This document shows, one piece after another, positions 12,401 through 24,919 of a stretch of 64,000 bases of DNA (positions are counted from its first letter, which is position 1; the number at the start of each line of letters is the position of its first letter). The translations under genes and the position numbers were made by a program. The notes under the pieces are model-generated. The model made no database searches, was not told the origin of the DNA, and worked only from the letters and a program-made list of their open reading frames with translations. This DNA is from Paulownia fortunei (lineage: Eukaryota; Streptophyta; Magnoliopsida; Lamiales; Paulowniaceae), in assembly GCA_019321725.1 (NCBI GenBank), contig CM033116.1, positions 18,559,869 through 18,623,868 of the forward strand. The letters are read 5' to 3'.

Positions 12401-13764
12401 ACAATTTATCTCATACTATTTATGAAGAGAGCTTCAACTTAGATTAATATGTTCATGTTGACTGATTGGAAGGCTTCCACATATTCTAATTAATTTGGTA
12501 CTTCATTTTCTAGCTTCATTTATGCAGTAGGACAAGAATGATACTTTGTTGTGAAAGAAAAGATCCATTTCACTTTTTACATTTATTGGGTGATGTTAAG
12601 AATGGTTCATGTATGTAAATATTTAAGATACCTAGTAAATCATATTTCTATTAATGATGTAAAGCAACATGGTGTATGAGATTTTTCATCATAGAACTAA
12701 AAATTCATGTTATCATACAAAGAAACTTATTATTTACTTCAATTCTTAGTTTTATTTCAAAATTTATAATGTATTTGGAGAAATGGTGTAAGCATATTTA
12801 TTTATATCAAATTTAATATAATGCATATACCCTCATTTTGCCTCCAAAATATAATTCTATTTAAATAATTGCTGATTTAATTTTATTTATTTAATTTAAA
12901 TTTGATTATCATTTAACAATAATATTTATAATAGAAAATAATAATTAACTAGTAAGTAAATGTAGTATTTTTGTGATATTAATTGTAATGTTTATTTTTA
13001 TATATTATAATCAAGAAATATAATATAATTATATGTAAATTTTTATTTAGTAGATTAATATTAATAAAACATAAATAAATTGATGATAATTAAAAAATAA
13101 AATAAAATAAAATAAAAAATTATTTAGTGTAAAATTTATTATAGTCGATTGGAAATAATTTCCACAAATGACCAAAACATTAAATTTGGCATAAATTACA
13201 CCTTGTTATGGGTTGGAAATGGCACCCATTATCATCTAACTCTTACAACGATGTAATAAAATTTAATGTACCTTTAGTTCCAGAAACTACTGTACATATT
13301 TTAAAGCCTAATTTGCTATTAAAAGTATAGCATCAGTGGCGCTTGATTTAATTTAACATTTTTTTACTTTATTGAATAACTACTAAATTTGGTATATATT
13401 CTAAAAAAAACCCAAATACACATACACAGGTTCAGAATTGGAACTAAAACTAGTTTTTCCTCCATTTATTCCTTTATTTAAAATTAAAATAAAATGTAAT
13501 CCAACCATGTGCCCAAAATGATCACAAAAAAATATCAAATGGACGAGTAAATTGGAAAAAATATTAATTAATTTGGCAAACATAGAAATTGCCTCAAAAC
13601 ATTCAGAAAGGTTTTGGGACAGAGTGAGTTTGCCATAAATAATAAAAGCAATTAAAAAATCCAAGAATTTTTTTAAAAAAAAAAAATCAGCCAAAAGGGA
13701 TGTGCCAGTAGAAAAAGGGCCTGAAAAATCAGCAGAAAATAAATCAGATTCAGGCGAGTGTTAC

Positions 13765-13949
13765 CGGCGAGTTCATATCGCAAGTTTGAATCGTACAATT
13801 GCCTGGATCGGAGTTTATCTGGATCCAGTCAAGAAGCTGAACTTGCTCACACTTATTTCAGCCAATTTTTCAGAGGAAAATCCACAAAATTCAAACCAAT
13901 AAAATATCAAAGAAATAACAAAGATTTACACGCACACACACATATATAG

Positions 13950-13981
<32 letters not shown>

Positions 13982-14115
13982 TGAGAGAGAGAGAGAGAGA
14001 GACCTTGCCAATCTGCAGAGGGGAAGGCGGATATAGTTTTTGAAGAGGTGGGTTGAGTATAAATAATGGAGTAATGGGTTAGGGCACAGTTAATAATGGG
14101 CTAGAGCTTGGCCCA
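13765..14115 (-). promoter_or_regulatory. Possible orphan promoter and first exon
   Basis: Read on the minus strand, the parts of a plant housekeeping promoter appear in order: GGCCCA (14110-14115), AGCCCA (14097-14102), GCCCTAACCC (14076-14085, telo-box-like), TATTTATA (14058-14065), then a CT-rich stretch (13983-14002) as in many plant 5' UTRs. The first ATG is at 13776, giving ATG AAC TCG CCG followed directly by GTAACA, a good donor. I cannot find following exons, so this may be the remnant of a gene whose body was lost, or a noncoding transcript. Confidence 0.3.
13956..14002. repeat. (TA)n(GA)n compound microsatellite
   Basis: A run of TA dinucleotides (about 13956-13981) passes directly into a GA run (13983-14002). 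On the minus strand the latter is a CT run in the presumed 5' UTR of the orphan first exon. Confidence 0.9.
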
Positions 14116-15063
14116 TCAAAAAATTTCAGCCCTTTAAATAAAAAAGGAAATGTATCCTAGGGTTCCTAGCTACATTTAGTTCCATTCAATACAATTTTGA
14201 AGTCTTTTAAGTAGAAAAAATAAATTGTTTGAGCAATAACAAAGAAAATAGTTTTTCCTTTTCCTCAATTTTGATTGCTTTGTGCAATTTTTTAATTTAA
14301 TAGTGCAATCGCTTGGTAAATTGAAGTTTTCAAATGTATTTTTCTACTAAAGTTCACAAGCAGTGTACGTGCAATTATTATTATGTACAATCGAGTTGCA
14401 AATAATAGACATTTTGAATTGTTGAACATAAACTTAATTTAGTTTATCGAACTTTTTTGGGTTTGTCTATATTAGTTATAAATTTTCCTTTACTAATATC
14501 GAACTTCATAATCTTATTTTATAATTTCAAGGGTTTATTTTTAAAATAAAATTCAATATTTCTAAAACTGAAAAAAAAAAAAACCTTCTATAAGATGTTG
14601 GAACGTATAATAAATTTTTTAAATAAATTTAGCCAAGTCACACTAGATATTCCACGACCATGATAAAAACAAGAAAATGCACATTTTTTTCTATCACTAT
14701 TAAATAGCAAATAACAAAATAATTCTTAGTTGATAAACAATAATAATAGATATTCCATACTAGTAAAGACTTGTACATACAACAATGATCAATTAATACT
14801 ATGTCTTTGTCTTTTCCATTGCAAGAAAAATTAAAAAAAGCTAGTGATTTTCCAAGAATTATGAATTAAACAAATATTATTGACAATTATTTCTCAAATA
14901 TTATGAAGAAGATGAAAATAAATAAATAAATTGAATAGTAAACTTTTTCTCCTGCTACAAAAAGCAGCAAATTGTATTTACAATGGATGTAGTAGACTTT
15001 CATAGAATTTCAATCTGTTACTAGCTTTTAGTCCACAACAATAAATCTAAACGTTTTTAACAA

Positions 15064-15760
15064 TTCTAGTTTGGATTTGGCTGCATTCAAGCAAACGGTA
15101 AGGCTACATTTCAATAAAATCGATCAATCATAAAATAAAATAAATGTGTATCATATTTGATTAAGTGAGATTTAAATGTGACCGATCCTAAAATGAGTAA
15201 ACATGTTAACACTTCTAGTTTGGGTTTGGCTGCACTAAAGCAAATCGTACGACACTTCAAGAAAAAAAAATAGAAAATAAATATAATTATATTTGTCACG
15301 TGATTAACTAAAATTTTAATATAGTTGATCTTAAAACAAAAGAAACATTTTTATCACTTCTAGTTTGAATTTAGTTGCACTCAAGCAAATCATATGGGTA
15401 CAATTCAAAATTAAAAAAAAAAAAAATTGATCGGACGGCAAATGTGATTTATGTGGCTATTCTTATGAAGAAACATTTTTTTCTGCTTCTAGTTTGGGTT
15501 TGGCTCATATGGTTACACTTCAAGAAAAATGATTAGAAAATAAATGTAATTATATTTATTATGTAATAGTTAAAATTTTACGTTACTGATTGTCAAATAA
15601 AAAACTATTTTTGCCACTTCTAGTTTGGGTTTGACCGTACTCAAGCAAATTATACGGGTGCACTTAAAAAAAAATAATCAATTATAAAATAAATATTATT
15701 ATACTTATCATGTAATTAATTAAATTTGCCGACCCTAAAATGAGCAAGAATTTTCCCTCT
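15064..15760. repeat. Satellite-like tandem array, five diverged units of about 130-149 bp
   Basis: TTCTAGTTTGGGTTTGGCTG or a variant begins each unit at 15064, 15213, 15358, 15487 and 15618. Most units continue with CACTCAAGCAAATCGTACGG-like sequence. Spacing is 149, 145, 129 and 131 bp. Units differ by many substitutions and indels, so the array is old. No open frame runs through it. Confidence 0.8.
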
Positions 15761-16599
15761 TAAAAACACAATGATGCAATGTACATTTATGAATTGAGTA
15801 GAAGTCATCTCATGCACATAACCATTAGGGAATACTTCTCATTTGGGATAAATACTAAACCACCCATAAAATAAAGTTTTTAATCAAGTCACTCAACAAA
15901 ATATATCTTCATCCCAAGAATCAGTTCTCCAAATTTTAATTCCAACAATTTTCAACTATTTATTTTTCACTAACAATATTGAGATTTATAATTTTTGGAC
16001 TTAATTTATGAAACTAGTTGGGCTTTTAGATTTTTTTGAATATTCAAATAGATAAGTCTTATTGAACAATTTGAAATTTTTTGTGCATTTAATATAAACA
16101 TATTTTGTCAACACAGAAAAAAAAATTATAATCTAATATAAATGTAGTTTGAAACTTTTTTGTGCATTCAATATTAATTAAGATATGGGTTTGTTTTGTG
16201 AATTCAATGCCAACTTTTTTTTTGTTAGAATGAATACATATAGTGTGTAAATGTTTAATGAAGAAAATAAAATAAAATTATCACTTCTAATAGGTGAATT
16301 TTTATTTGAAATTATTTATATTTATTAAAAATCAATGCACATGAAAATTAAAAATACCATTAATAAAATTCATTTGTCAATATGTCCCAAGAAAAAATTG
16401 TGTCCAAAAAAACTCAATTCATTAATTTAATCTGGTACATTATATGTAGTTAACTTTAAAAAAAATAAAAATAAGATTTTAATTAACTGTTGGATATTTA
16501 GGGTTAACGATTCGTTTTGCAATTTGCAATTGCTTTTAGGGTATACTAAACTCATCCAAGCCGATTAATTGGTTCAAGACGAACATTTCTATTCAAAAA

Positions 16600-16740
16600 C
16601 CCTTGATTTTAAATTGTTAAATAAAAATGATAATATAATAATATTGAAATCCACCACAACTACTCAAAAATCATTGATTTTAAATTGTTAAATAAAAATA
16701 ATAATATAATAATATTGGAACCCACTACTTTCACAAGTGA
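16600..16740. repeat. 71-bp tandem duplication
   Basis: TTGATTTTAAATTGTTAAAT occurs at 16603 and 16674, followed in both by AAAAAT.ATAATATAATAATATTG. There are two copies with few differences. Confidence 0.75.
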
Positions 16741-16794
16741 TGGGTTCAATAATAAAAAATTCGCGCTATATATTCATATAACACATATACATAT

Positions 16795-17535
16795 TTAGGG
16801 CGAAATCAGAATTTTAGTATAGGGGGACGAAATTCGATTATCAAATTATTATTTTTTTATATATAAAATTAATTTTTTATTAATTTTTTTTTAGAAACTA
16901 AAGTGTAAATATAAAAATAATACGTTATACTTATACATCAATATTTTATATCTATTATATTTGCACAAATATTTAAACAAAAATAAATTTTAAATGAAAA
17001 TATTAATCAATTCCAATTCAATACAATACAAAATAAAATTTAATTTACAAGAATTTGAGCATTATTTGATAACCATTAGCCAAATCAAATATTTTTTATA
17101 TAATGAAAAACTTATATTTTTATATTTTGTGAAATAAAAATTAGTATAATTTCAAATAATAAGCAACAAAAATGGAATCAAATAAGTTAAAAATTAAAAA
17201 TTAAAATAAAAAAATCACAATAAGGAGTAATTTTTAACTAAAATATCCATATTTTTAAAAATAAAATCATAATAAATTTTAAAGGTTAGTACAAATATCT
17301 TTTAATTTGTATCAATAATAAATTGCATTACCTAAATTATTTAAAAAAAATAAAATTTAAAAATATTTTTAGAACGTCTCTAAATTTATTAAATTTACAT
17401 ATTCAAAATAAGATTATAAAATTTTGAAAAGACAGTTGAAATAATTTAATTATTTTAGAGTGGATAAAATTTTAAATTTACTTTTATATATTAATAAAAA
17501 TTTGAGGGGGGCAATCGCCTCTCCCATTGTGCATA
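16795..17535. mobile_element. Dispersed repeat family D, non-autonomous element
   Basis: The left end reads GGGCGAAATCAGAATTTTAG and then AGGGGGACGAAATTCG. The right end reads TTTGAGGGGGGCAATCGCCT and then CTCCCATTGTG. A similar pair of ends is found at 53995-54220. The AT-rich middle has no coding potential. This is a common plant repeat layout, but I cannot assign a superfamily. Confidence 0.4.
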
Positions 17536-18225
17536 TCTATATTTATATATATTATATATAAAAAATACATATAATAGATGCACATACATACCACGTATGA
17601 TGTATTTATGTACTTGTTTTTTTTATCTTAATTTATTTTTTTGTAAATACTCAAAAGCTTTTCAATTCTCACCAATCATGAAAATTATTTTTATTTAGTA
17701 ATACCAACTTGCTTTCTTTCCCTCCCACCTATTCAATTTTTATTTTTGTTATTTATTTGAGTAGCAAACATCATGTAAGTTTTTAACTTATTTAAAGTTG
17801 TAACTATAAATAAATTGAATTGTCAAAGAATTCGTCAATTTGCCAAACTGATCACTAATAAATCGAACACAGCTTAATTCGAATTGTCAAGTTTATTCCA
17901 ATTGTCAAGTTTAAAAGATAATTTTGCATTTATAATTTATTTTTTAATTAATCCATATATATTGGATCCAACTCAAAATCCGACCTAATTCACTCCTAAT
18001 TATTTTTAATTTATTATTTTTTAATCTAAATGCTCAAGGTTCTTAATAATCTAATAATTATTTTACAGGAAAAAAATAAAACAAAAAAAAAACACACAAG
18101 AAAAAAAAGGGGCATTAATTTAAAAACAAAAAAAAAAAAGAAAAGGAAAGGGGAAAAAAGAATCAGCACTCTACAATATAATCAAAATTTTCCCCATTCT
18201 TCACTTCAAACCCTCGGAAGCAACA

Positions 18226-18711
18226 ATGGCGATCTCCACACTCCAGAAACTCGCCTCCCAAATTTCCAAAACCCCCTCACTCTCCCTTTCATCGCGCGCC
18301 ATAATCGCCCGCTCTTCGGCCTCCGCCGCCCGCTCTTCATCCTCTGCAAAAGTCGCCGATCGAATCGTCAAACTATTTGCAATCGACCCGGACGGCCACA
18401 AGCAAGCAGTGGTGGGGCTCTCGGGTCAAACCCTACTCAAGGCGTTGATTAATAAGGGCTTAATCGACCCGGCCTCGCACCGGCTCGAGGAGATCGACGC
18501 CTGCTCGGCCGAGTGCGAGGTTCACATCGCGGAGGAGTGGCTCGAGAAGCTGCCGCCGCCGTCGTATGATGAGAAGTATGTGTTGAGGAGGAATTCGCGG
18601 AATCGGGTTCTGAATAAGCATTCGAGGCTCGGATGTCAGGTGGTTCTGTCGCAGGAGTTGCAGGGTATGGTGGTTGCTGTCCCTGAGGCAAAGCCATGGG
18701 ACATTCCGTAA
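18226..18711 (+). CDS. C1-FDX: Mitochondrial complex I ferredoxin-like protein
   Basis: This is an intronless 161-residue protein. Residues 1 to about 42 are rich in Ser, Ala and Arg without acidic residues, a typical mitochondrial presequence. The rest is a short adrenodoxin-type ferredoxin fold (VKLFAIDPDGHKQAVVGLSG ... HSRLGCQVVLSQ ... VPEAKPWDIP). Only three ferredoxin-like cysteines are present: C93 and C97 (ACSAEC) and C137 (LGCQ). The usual first cluster Cys before CxxC is missing. This matches Arabidopsis At3g07480, the plant complex I ferredoxin reported to bridge the matrix and membrane arms of respiratory complex I. The altered ligand set suggests a structural metal site, not a normal 2Fe-2S electron carrier. 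The start is the first ATG after an A-rich leader, in context AACAATGGCG. Confidence 0.92.
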   Translation: MAISTLQKLASQISKTPSLSLSSRAIIARSSASAARSSSSAKVADRIVKLFAIDPDGHKQAVVGLSGQTLLKALINKGLIDPASHRLEEIDACSAECEVHIAEEWLEKLPPPSYDEKYVLRRNSRNRVLNKHSRLGCQVVLSQELQGMVVAVPEAKPWDIP

Positions 18712-21001
18712 GGTTTTGATTCCTGGGGCGGTGGTTGGCGTGGTGGCCAGTTGTAAGGCTTTTTGGTTTTTCAATAATGTGGATGATGTTATGGATAATT
18801 GACCATGATTATGGATATTTTGGGGGCGAATTTGATTGTTGTTTTTAAATATGTGTACTTTTGAATGAAATTTGATAATTGGACTCTTTCATATAAGCTG
18901 TGGGCATGGATTAGAAGGAATGTGCATAGTTTCAAATTTTAGATTTATCAAAGTGAGATTATCTTGTTGCCCTGAACTCTTTGATTGTCATGGAAAATAG
19001 GTACTTTTTCTTATATTGATTGTTTGAAGTTATCATTCTTGTCCTTCTGTATGATGTTCTTTTGTGAGTAGTTGTAGAGAGTAGAAGTCGAGCAATGAGC
19101 ACTTTGTAATGTGTTGTTTTGGCTGAATTGCAAACTAGTTCTTAAGTGCAAGCAAGTATAACAGTTGTTTTATTATGTCACATAGTTGAGTTTCCAAATG
19201 TTGGTATGTTGGCAAGACATCAGGTTTGACTTGTGGAGAAAGAAAAAGTAGTTGAGAAACCAACATACATTATGGTGCACTTTCTGCTAAGTACCGACTT
19301 TTCACTGGATGGTGTGTCTGTGACTTCAATGGTGTGTATCCTTTTCACTCTTCGGGATAGCTGGGATCAGAACGCCTATGTTGTTTCTAAATTAGGATGA
19401 TGCTTAATATACCAATAGTATCTACTAATAGTTTACTTATTCGGACATGTTTAGAAATTGATTTGGAACCAAGGCAAACAAGAGTTCTTCTAGAGAATGA
19501 AAATTTGCTTATTTTATATTTTCTAGAGACGAGTCGGCTTAGTGAATTGCAGTAATTTCTGTGTCTGGGCCCAAAAGCAGAGGTGGCTTTCCGTGTAATA
19601 CCTCTGCACAAGAGTGGTTGTGTTTCTAATGAACTGGCTGTGAAATTAAATTAAATAATCCGTAGTTGCCACTACGGAATTTGGTGTCGTGTTTGGTCCT
19701 CAAAAGATTCAGTAGGCTTAGCTTACTCTTAAGCACCTGAAAAGACTAAGTTACCGGAAGATAGTTATTTATCAGAATAAGTTTATTTACTTGATAGTAC
19801 AATGTGTGTTGATTTGGTTAAAATGATTGTTTTTATGTAAATAGGGGAGTCTTTGGTTTTACTGACACAATTTTATTTTAAAGTGTAAGGTGTCTGTTCC
19901 TGAAGTAGTAAATTCTAGAAAAAATGACTGCCTCATGTTTGGTTGGCTGTGCATTTTCATATTATATATTCACTAATGCCCTTGTCCTCCAATTCATGTT
20001 CTTTTTCATCAATTTTGGGTTGTATAGAAGCCAAAATGCAACAAACAGAAGTATGTTGCCAAGTTTTGCAAACACTTAAAAGAATAGAGTTATAGTGAGA
20101 CCATCTATCATTTCCCATCTGGAGAAACTTGTGGAGAAGGACTAAACCTCTGAGGCTCAGGGTTTAATGATGTTGCATCTTTCATTTCCCACAAATTAAC
20201 TGCAGCAAGTTTCTCTTTCCTCCGTCCTCCCAATACTCCATTTCCCAATGCCTGGTTAATATTCATCTCTCTACTTTAAACATGTTGTGGGAGTTTTAAC
20301 TGGTTACTGATTTGCAATGAGAAATCTGGAGTGGTCATTTGGACCTTTTACACATTTTAGATGAATGTTGCAGGTTGAGTGAAAGTTATGTAGTTGGGTC
20401 GCTACACTTTTAATGCTTGGAATTTGTCCTACAAGTTAGAAAAAGAGGTGTAGTGATGTAGGAAAACTTGTAGGAGGGAAGTTGGGTAAACAACAATGAA
20501 TATGATAAACAAGCATATGATAGCCTGTGGCCCAAGTTGTCTATTCTTTTTTGTAATAAACTGCTTCTCCTGATTTAGTATTGGTGATCATCCGTTTAGA
20601 TGAGATGGTTGAGTTGGTGACCCGTCCTAGAAATAATATAAGCAGGGTTTAGTGCCTAGGTACGGGACAAGGTTTGTTTGTGCCTTGTGGGAATAAAAAG
20701 TTATCTTTCTGTGTATTTTTGAAGAAGAATAGAAACAATAGGTTATGGCACCCTGAGGTTTTACACTCTCTACAAAATCGGTATGTATGTTGTTATCTCT
20801 GTACCTAAATTCCTTCGAGTCCTTCGTTTGTTTTTATTTGTCATTGCCAGAACTGGTCATGTCTTTGTCATCGGAGCCCAGTCTTGTAAAATTTTCTATT
20901 GCGTTTAGATGCATTAACTTATGGCTTAGTGAATATAGGCTTATCACTTGTCCTTTGCATTTAGATCCAGGATTCGGAGAAATTATTATAGTTGAACCTC
21001 T

Positions 21002-21003
<2 letters not shown>

Positions 21004-21050
<47 letters not shown>

Positions 21051-21105
21051 AGGCTTTCTTGTCTACTCAAACCTCTCTACATCAAAAAAAAAAAAAAAAA
21101 AAAAA
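21004..21105. repeat. (CT)n tract followed by poly-A run
   Basis: A pure CT run covers 21004-21048. After 35 bases of mixed sequence a run of 22 A residues follows (21084-21105). The A run could be the tail of an old retroposed RNA on the + strand, but no SINE body or target duplication is clear. Confidence 0.8.
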
Positions 21106-22068
21106 CCTTTATTTTGGGTGTAATTGGTGCTGCATCCATAGTCAGACGATTATCATATTTTCTTCCTTAGTTGTTGATTGCCATTACCATCATCATCCTT
21201 TCGCGGATTGTTGTTTGCGTCATTCATATTATTAAATAGATACACGATGGACAAGTTGATGTAGCTTTTGATGAACCATAAGCATTGAATTCCACCCTTG
21301 TGAGTATATGAGCAAATTACATAATTGGCTTTTACATTTATGCTCTCTCATGTACTCCCATCTGCTGATCTAGATAGCTTCAAGCATGACCTGACGAATT
21401 TCCAAAGATGGTAATGTCGCGATATGATGGTATGATGTAGCTCTATCTTGTTCAGAGTTCAGACCTTTTCTAGGCTAGTGTAGAATTCCTTTGGCCATCG
21501 CACAACTTCTACCTTAGACGATGAGTTTTCTGGCACTGGATTTTGAATTCCTACTATTGTTATTTTGAGACCACAGGAAAATCTATGGTTATTCGGGATT
21601 TGTGCTGGATGACATTTTTGATATATGATATATTTACCTCTTGTGATTACTGATGTATCTGGTAATTGTCAAGAGGGCTATGTACATTTTCTCACTATGT
21701 TGAATTGAGCATTTCTATGCATCCATGACGGATCGATGTTTAAATTTTTATTTCTTAGATGATGTAAGTTTTCGGTTGTTCCAAATGGGCAAATAGGCCA
21801 CAAGCTGCACTTTCTTCAGCTTTGATTTTGTAATAGCTAGTTGTTTATTATATGCTGTTTAGTGTTTATGCAGTGACATGATCCACAATTGTTTTAGTTC
21901 TATGCACTCACGAGCCTTGAATCGAGTTCGACCTTGTTCATATATAGGTCTGTGAAAGCTCGTCAGTTGAGTTGGGTTTGAGTTTTTATTATTAATTTAG
22001 GTATAATTGTTATATTATTTCAATATAATAATTCATAATAATGGTAAAACAATGTCATTATCATCATG

Positions 22069-22475
22069 CTTACTACTAGGGGTGATCATGGTGCGATTTT
22101 GCGATTTTTTTTACTAATTTCAAACCGAATTGTCATATGCGGTTTTGTTGAAAAATAATTTCAAATTGTGGTTTTATCAAATAAAAAGAAAGTGCAGTTT
22201 TATGCTTACTATCAGGGGTGATCATGGTGCGATTTTGCGATTTTTTTTACTAATTTCAAACCGAATTGTCATATGCGGTTTTGTTGAAAAATAATTTCAA
22301 ATTGTGGTTTTATCAAATAAAAAGAAAGTGCAGTTTTATGCTTACTATCAGGGGTGATCATGGTGCGATTTTGCGATTTTTTTTACTAATTTCAAACCGA
22401 ATTGTCATATGCGGTTTTGTTGAAAAATAATTTCAAATTGTGGTTTTATCAAATAAAACGAAAGTGCAGTTTTAA
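22069..22475. repeat. 136-bp near-identical tandem triplication
   Basis: GGGGTGATCATGGTGCGATT starts at 22079, 22215 and 22351, exactly 136 bp apart. Units differ at only a few bases (for example CTACTAGG against CTATCAGG, and AAAACG against AAAAAG), so the triplication is recent compared with the host element. Confidence 0.95.
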
Positions 22476-23445
22476 GTGGTTGCGGATGATTTGACGGTTT
22501 TTTACCAATAACAAAAATTATTAACCTCCAAAAACTTAAGATATTAATATAAAAATCATTTTAATATGAAAATAAAATCATGATTTTTTGACTCTGCAGC
22601 GCTAATGGCCTCTTTCAACCGATTTTTCATCATGATCAAGACCAAACTGGCTTTTGGTGTCTTCATATCAATTGTATCTCTATATTTTAGCTTTCTATAT
22701 CTTCATAAATAAGCTTAATATGACATCTGTGGAGTGAGTTATGCCCAAAATACTAAGATGCGTCATACTAGAAATTTTCAGTTAAGTGCAGTCTATTTAA
22801 CCCAATTTTTCTCATTGAAGTATAAATAACTAGATTTCATGGTAAACATAAAAGTTATATATCTATCTCTTGGCTTTCTAATGGTTCAAGAAATAAGTTA
22901 AAATGATATTGAAACAAAAAATTATTATTTAAATACAAACACTGCCCTCAATAGCACCAAATAACGGATTATTCAAAATTTTAACCAAATTTTATGTTTA
23001 TTTTCATTTTCTTCTTATTTTGCTATTACCTACAATATTTCAAACTAAATGTATAAAAAGTAATATAAACACTCGAAAACTAATCAAAAAGTTAAGCAAA
23101 TGATACTCAATTAATGGGTATAAAATCCACTCATCAATGGTTGTTGCTCTTATTTTTAATTTTAAGTCTTAAAATTAAGAGATGTGAGTTGGAAAAAAGA
23201 ATAATCAGCTTAAGTATTAAGGTTTTGTATAATAGGTTAATTACAAAATTATTTTTTTAAGGTATAAATAGGCGGTTCGATTTTTTACGATTTTTTTAGC
23301 TCCCAAACCGCCACCACACCGTTAAAACGGTGCGGTTTTTGTTTCGTATTTTAAATTGCAATTTTTGTGATAAATCAATATTAACAATGCGGTACGGAAC
23401 GATTCGGACGATTTTTTTTAAATTATGATTATCCTACTTACCACC
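22077..23445. mobile_element. Dispersed repeat family B with TIR-like ends
   Basis: The left end CTAGGGGTGATCATGGTGCG and the right end TTAAATTATGATTATCCTAC are roughly inverted copies. The interior is full of GCGGTTTTG, AACCGCCACCACACCG and GCGGTACGG words. A shorter relative starts at about 36494. No transposase frame is visible, so it is non-autonomous. Its left end was triplicated (22069-22475). Confidence 0.5.
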
Positions 23446-23884
23446 AACAATAATGATGAGGATGATAATATATAATATTATAATAGTTCTATATGAAAAT
23501 GAAAACAACAATCGTTTTAGAAGTCTGTTTGATTTTATACGATAGTATTAAAATAATAGTAACAAATAAAAATACAGCTAATTATGTATAAAATAATTAA
23601 GACAATGTAATTTACATTAATTCAAATGTCATAATTATTTTTTTGAAGCTCAATTTTTTTAAATTTAGCTTGTGCTTCAACTTAATTTTTTTTTTTAAGG
23701 CTTGGGTTGAGGTCGATTATTTTGCAGCCTAGATTATATACGACTCTTTTTTAGTAGAATTTATCTCCAAATTCTTCACTTAGATGATTGATACGTGGTA
23801 CATGACTCAATCCAATGAACAAGATTATCTTACTCCGCAGACATCCATTTAAAGAATATTCAATCTGTAGATAAATGAAACAGT

Positions 23885-24500
23885 TTGACCCACTTTTGAA
23901 TGCTATATTCGAGGTACATTGGTTTTAGTTTATTTTGTTCGTCGTATCTATTTTTAAATTTTTTATTTCACTTTTTCTATATCTTCTTATATTCGATTTA
24001 TTTGGATCCATGTTACATGTTCATGATATAAATATTTGCTAGTATATTTGGACGGAATTTATTTCATGCACACTAATTGTGAATTTAAAGAGTAAAATAT
24101 AAATTGAACTCTATAACAAAATAATATTCATTCGTATTATATTTTATTATTACACGCGATATCATCAATTTATACGTAATGTATCTACTTTTGAATGCTA
24201 TCTTCAGAGAATAGAAATCGTATTTAAATAAATACATTGGTTTTAGTTTATTTTGTCAATCGTATCAATTTTTAAATTTTCTATTCCATTTTTTCTATAT
24301 TGTCTTATTTTTGAATTTTTGGATTCATGTTACATGTCCATGAAATAAATATTTGCTTACGAATATTTAGACGGAATTTATTTCATGCACACGTATTGTG
24401 AATTTAAAGAGTGAAATACAAATGAAATTTTATTGTAAAATAATATTCACTCCTATTTTATTTTATTATTACACACGGCATAATCAATTTATACATAACG
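23885..24500. repeat. Diverged direct duplication, about 310 bp
   Basis: TACATTGGTTTTAGTTTATT occurs at 23915 and 24233. Both copies continue with ATTTGCT..TATTTGGACGG or its variant, then AATTTATTTCATGCACAC and TTGTGAATTTAAAGAGT. Indels make the period vary between about 296 and 318 bp. Confidence 0.75.
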
Positions 24501-24919
24501 TATTTTGATGGAATGAAATACGAGACGAAATATTTTTTTGCAATAGATGATTCATATTGTTCCAATCATCTAAATATGTACTAAGAAAAATTTGAGAAAA
24601 AAAAATGAAGTGATGAGTCTTCCATGCTCATTCTCAAGAATGTTAACGACGCTTAAAACACATTACCAAAACAAAGAAATCAGAATAACAAATCAATATT
24701 GCAATTTAGCAAACATATATAATTTCAATTTGCTAAAACAATAATAAACTAAATGGGAAACCCCAGAATGTGACAATGAATCGGATCCATTACCCCAAGT
24801 ACAAGATTTGCACAAACTTCTTTTCTTGAACATGATACTAAAAAGGGTCATGACAATGCTGAAAAATGGAGTAAAAAACCATGCATCTCTGAAGTTAGAG
24901 GAAAGACAAACGACTACAA

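Larger units (their letters stand above)
9560..13760. other. AT-rich intergenic DNA
   Basis: About 4 kb without a supported gene. It contains a 66-bp duplication near 10315-10410, a family A element (10975-11272), a pyrimidine-rich stretch at 11270-11420, a diverged 159-bp duplication (11521-11750) and a GGTTCGGTT-type repeat (about 12235-12400). The rest is simple AT-rich sequence. Confidence 0.45.
14120..18225. other. AT-rich intergenic DNA upstream of the complex I ferredoxin gene
   Basis: No gene is supported. The stretch contains a five-copy tandem array (15064-15760), a 71-bp duplication (about 16600-16740) and a family D element (about 16795-17535). The last 200 bp before 18226 is A-rich and carries the promoter and 5' UTR of the ferredoxin-like gene. 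Confidence 0.45.
18712..24919. other. Intergenic DNA between ferredoxin-like and lipoxygenase genes
   Basis: The first few hundred bases are 3' UTR of the ferredoxin-like gene. The rest lacks a supported gene. It holds a CT microsatellite with a poly-A run (21004-21105), a transposon-like element with an internal triplication (22077-23445) and a diverged ~310-bp duplication (23885-24500). Several short open frames (for example 19387-19611 and 20787-21170) are composition artefacts. Confidence 0.45.

Noticed and set aside
13401..13694. 97-codon minus-strand frame as the body of the gene with the orphan promoter
   Set aside because: Its codon use is AT-rich random and no domain is visible. The acceptor-like TTTTTCAG before it is weak evidence.
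18449..18774. Antisense frames over the ferredoxin-like gene
   Set aside because: They are shadows of a GC-rich coding exon; the + strand has a full family match.
21084..21105. Poly-A tail of a SINE
   Set aside because: No A/B box pair or flanking target duplication could be recognised upstream; kept only as a simple repeat.
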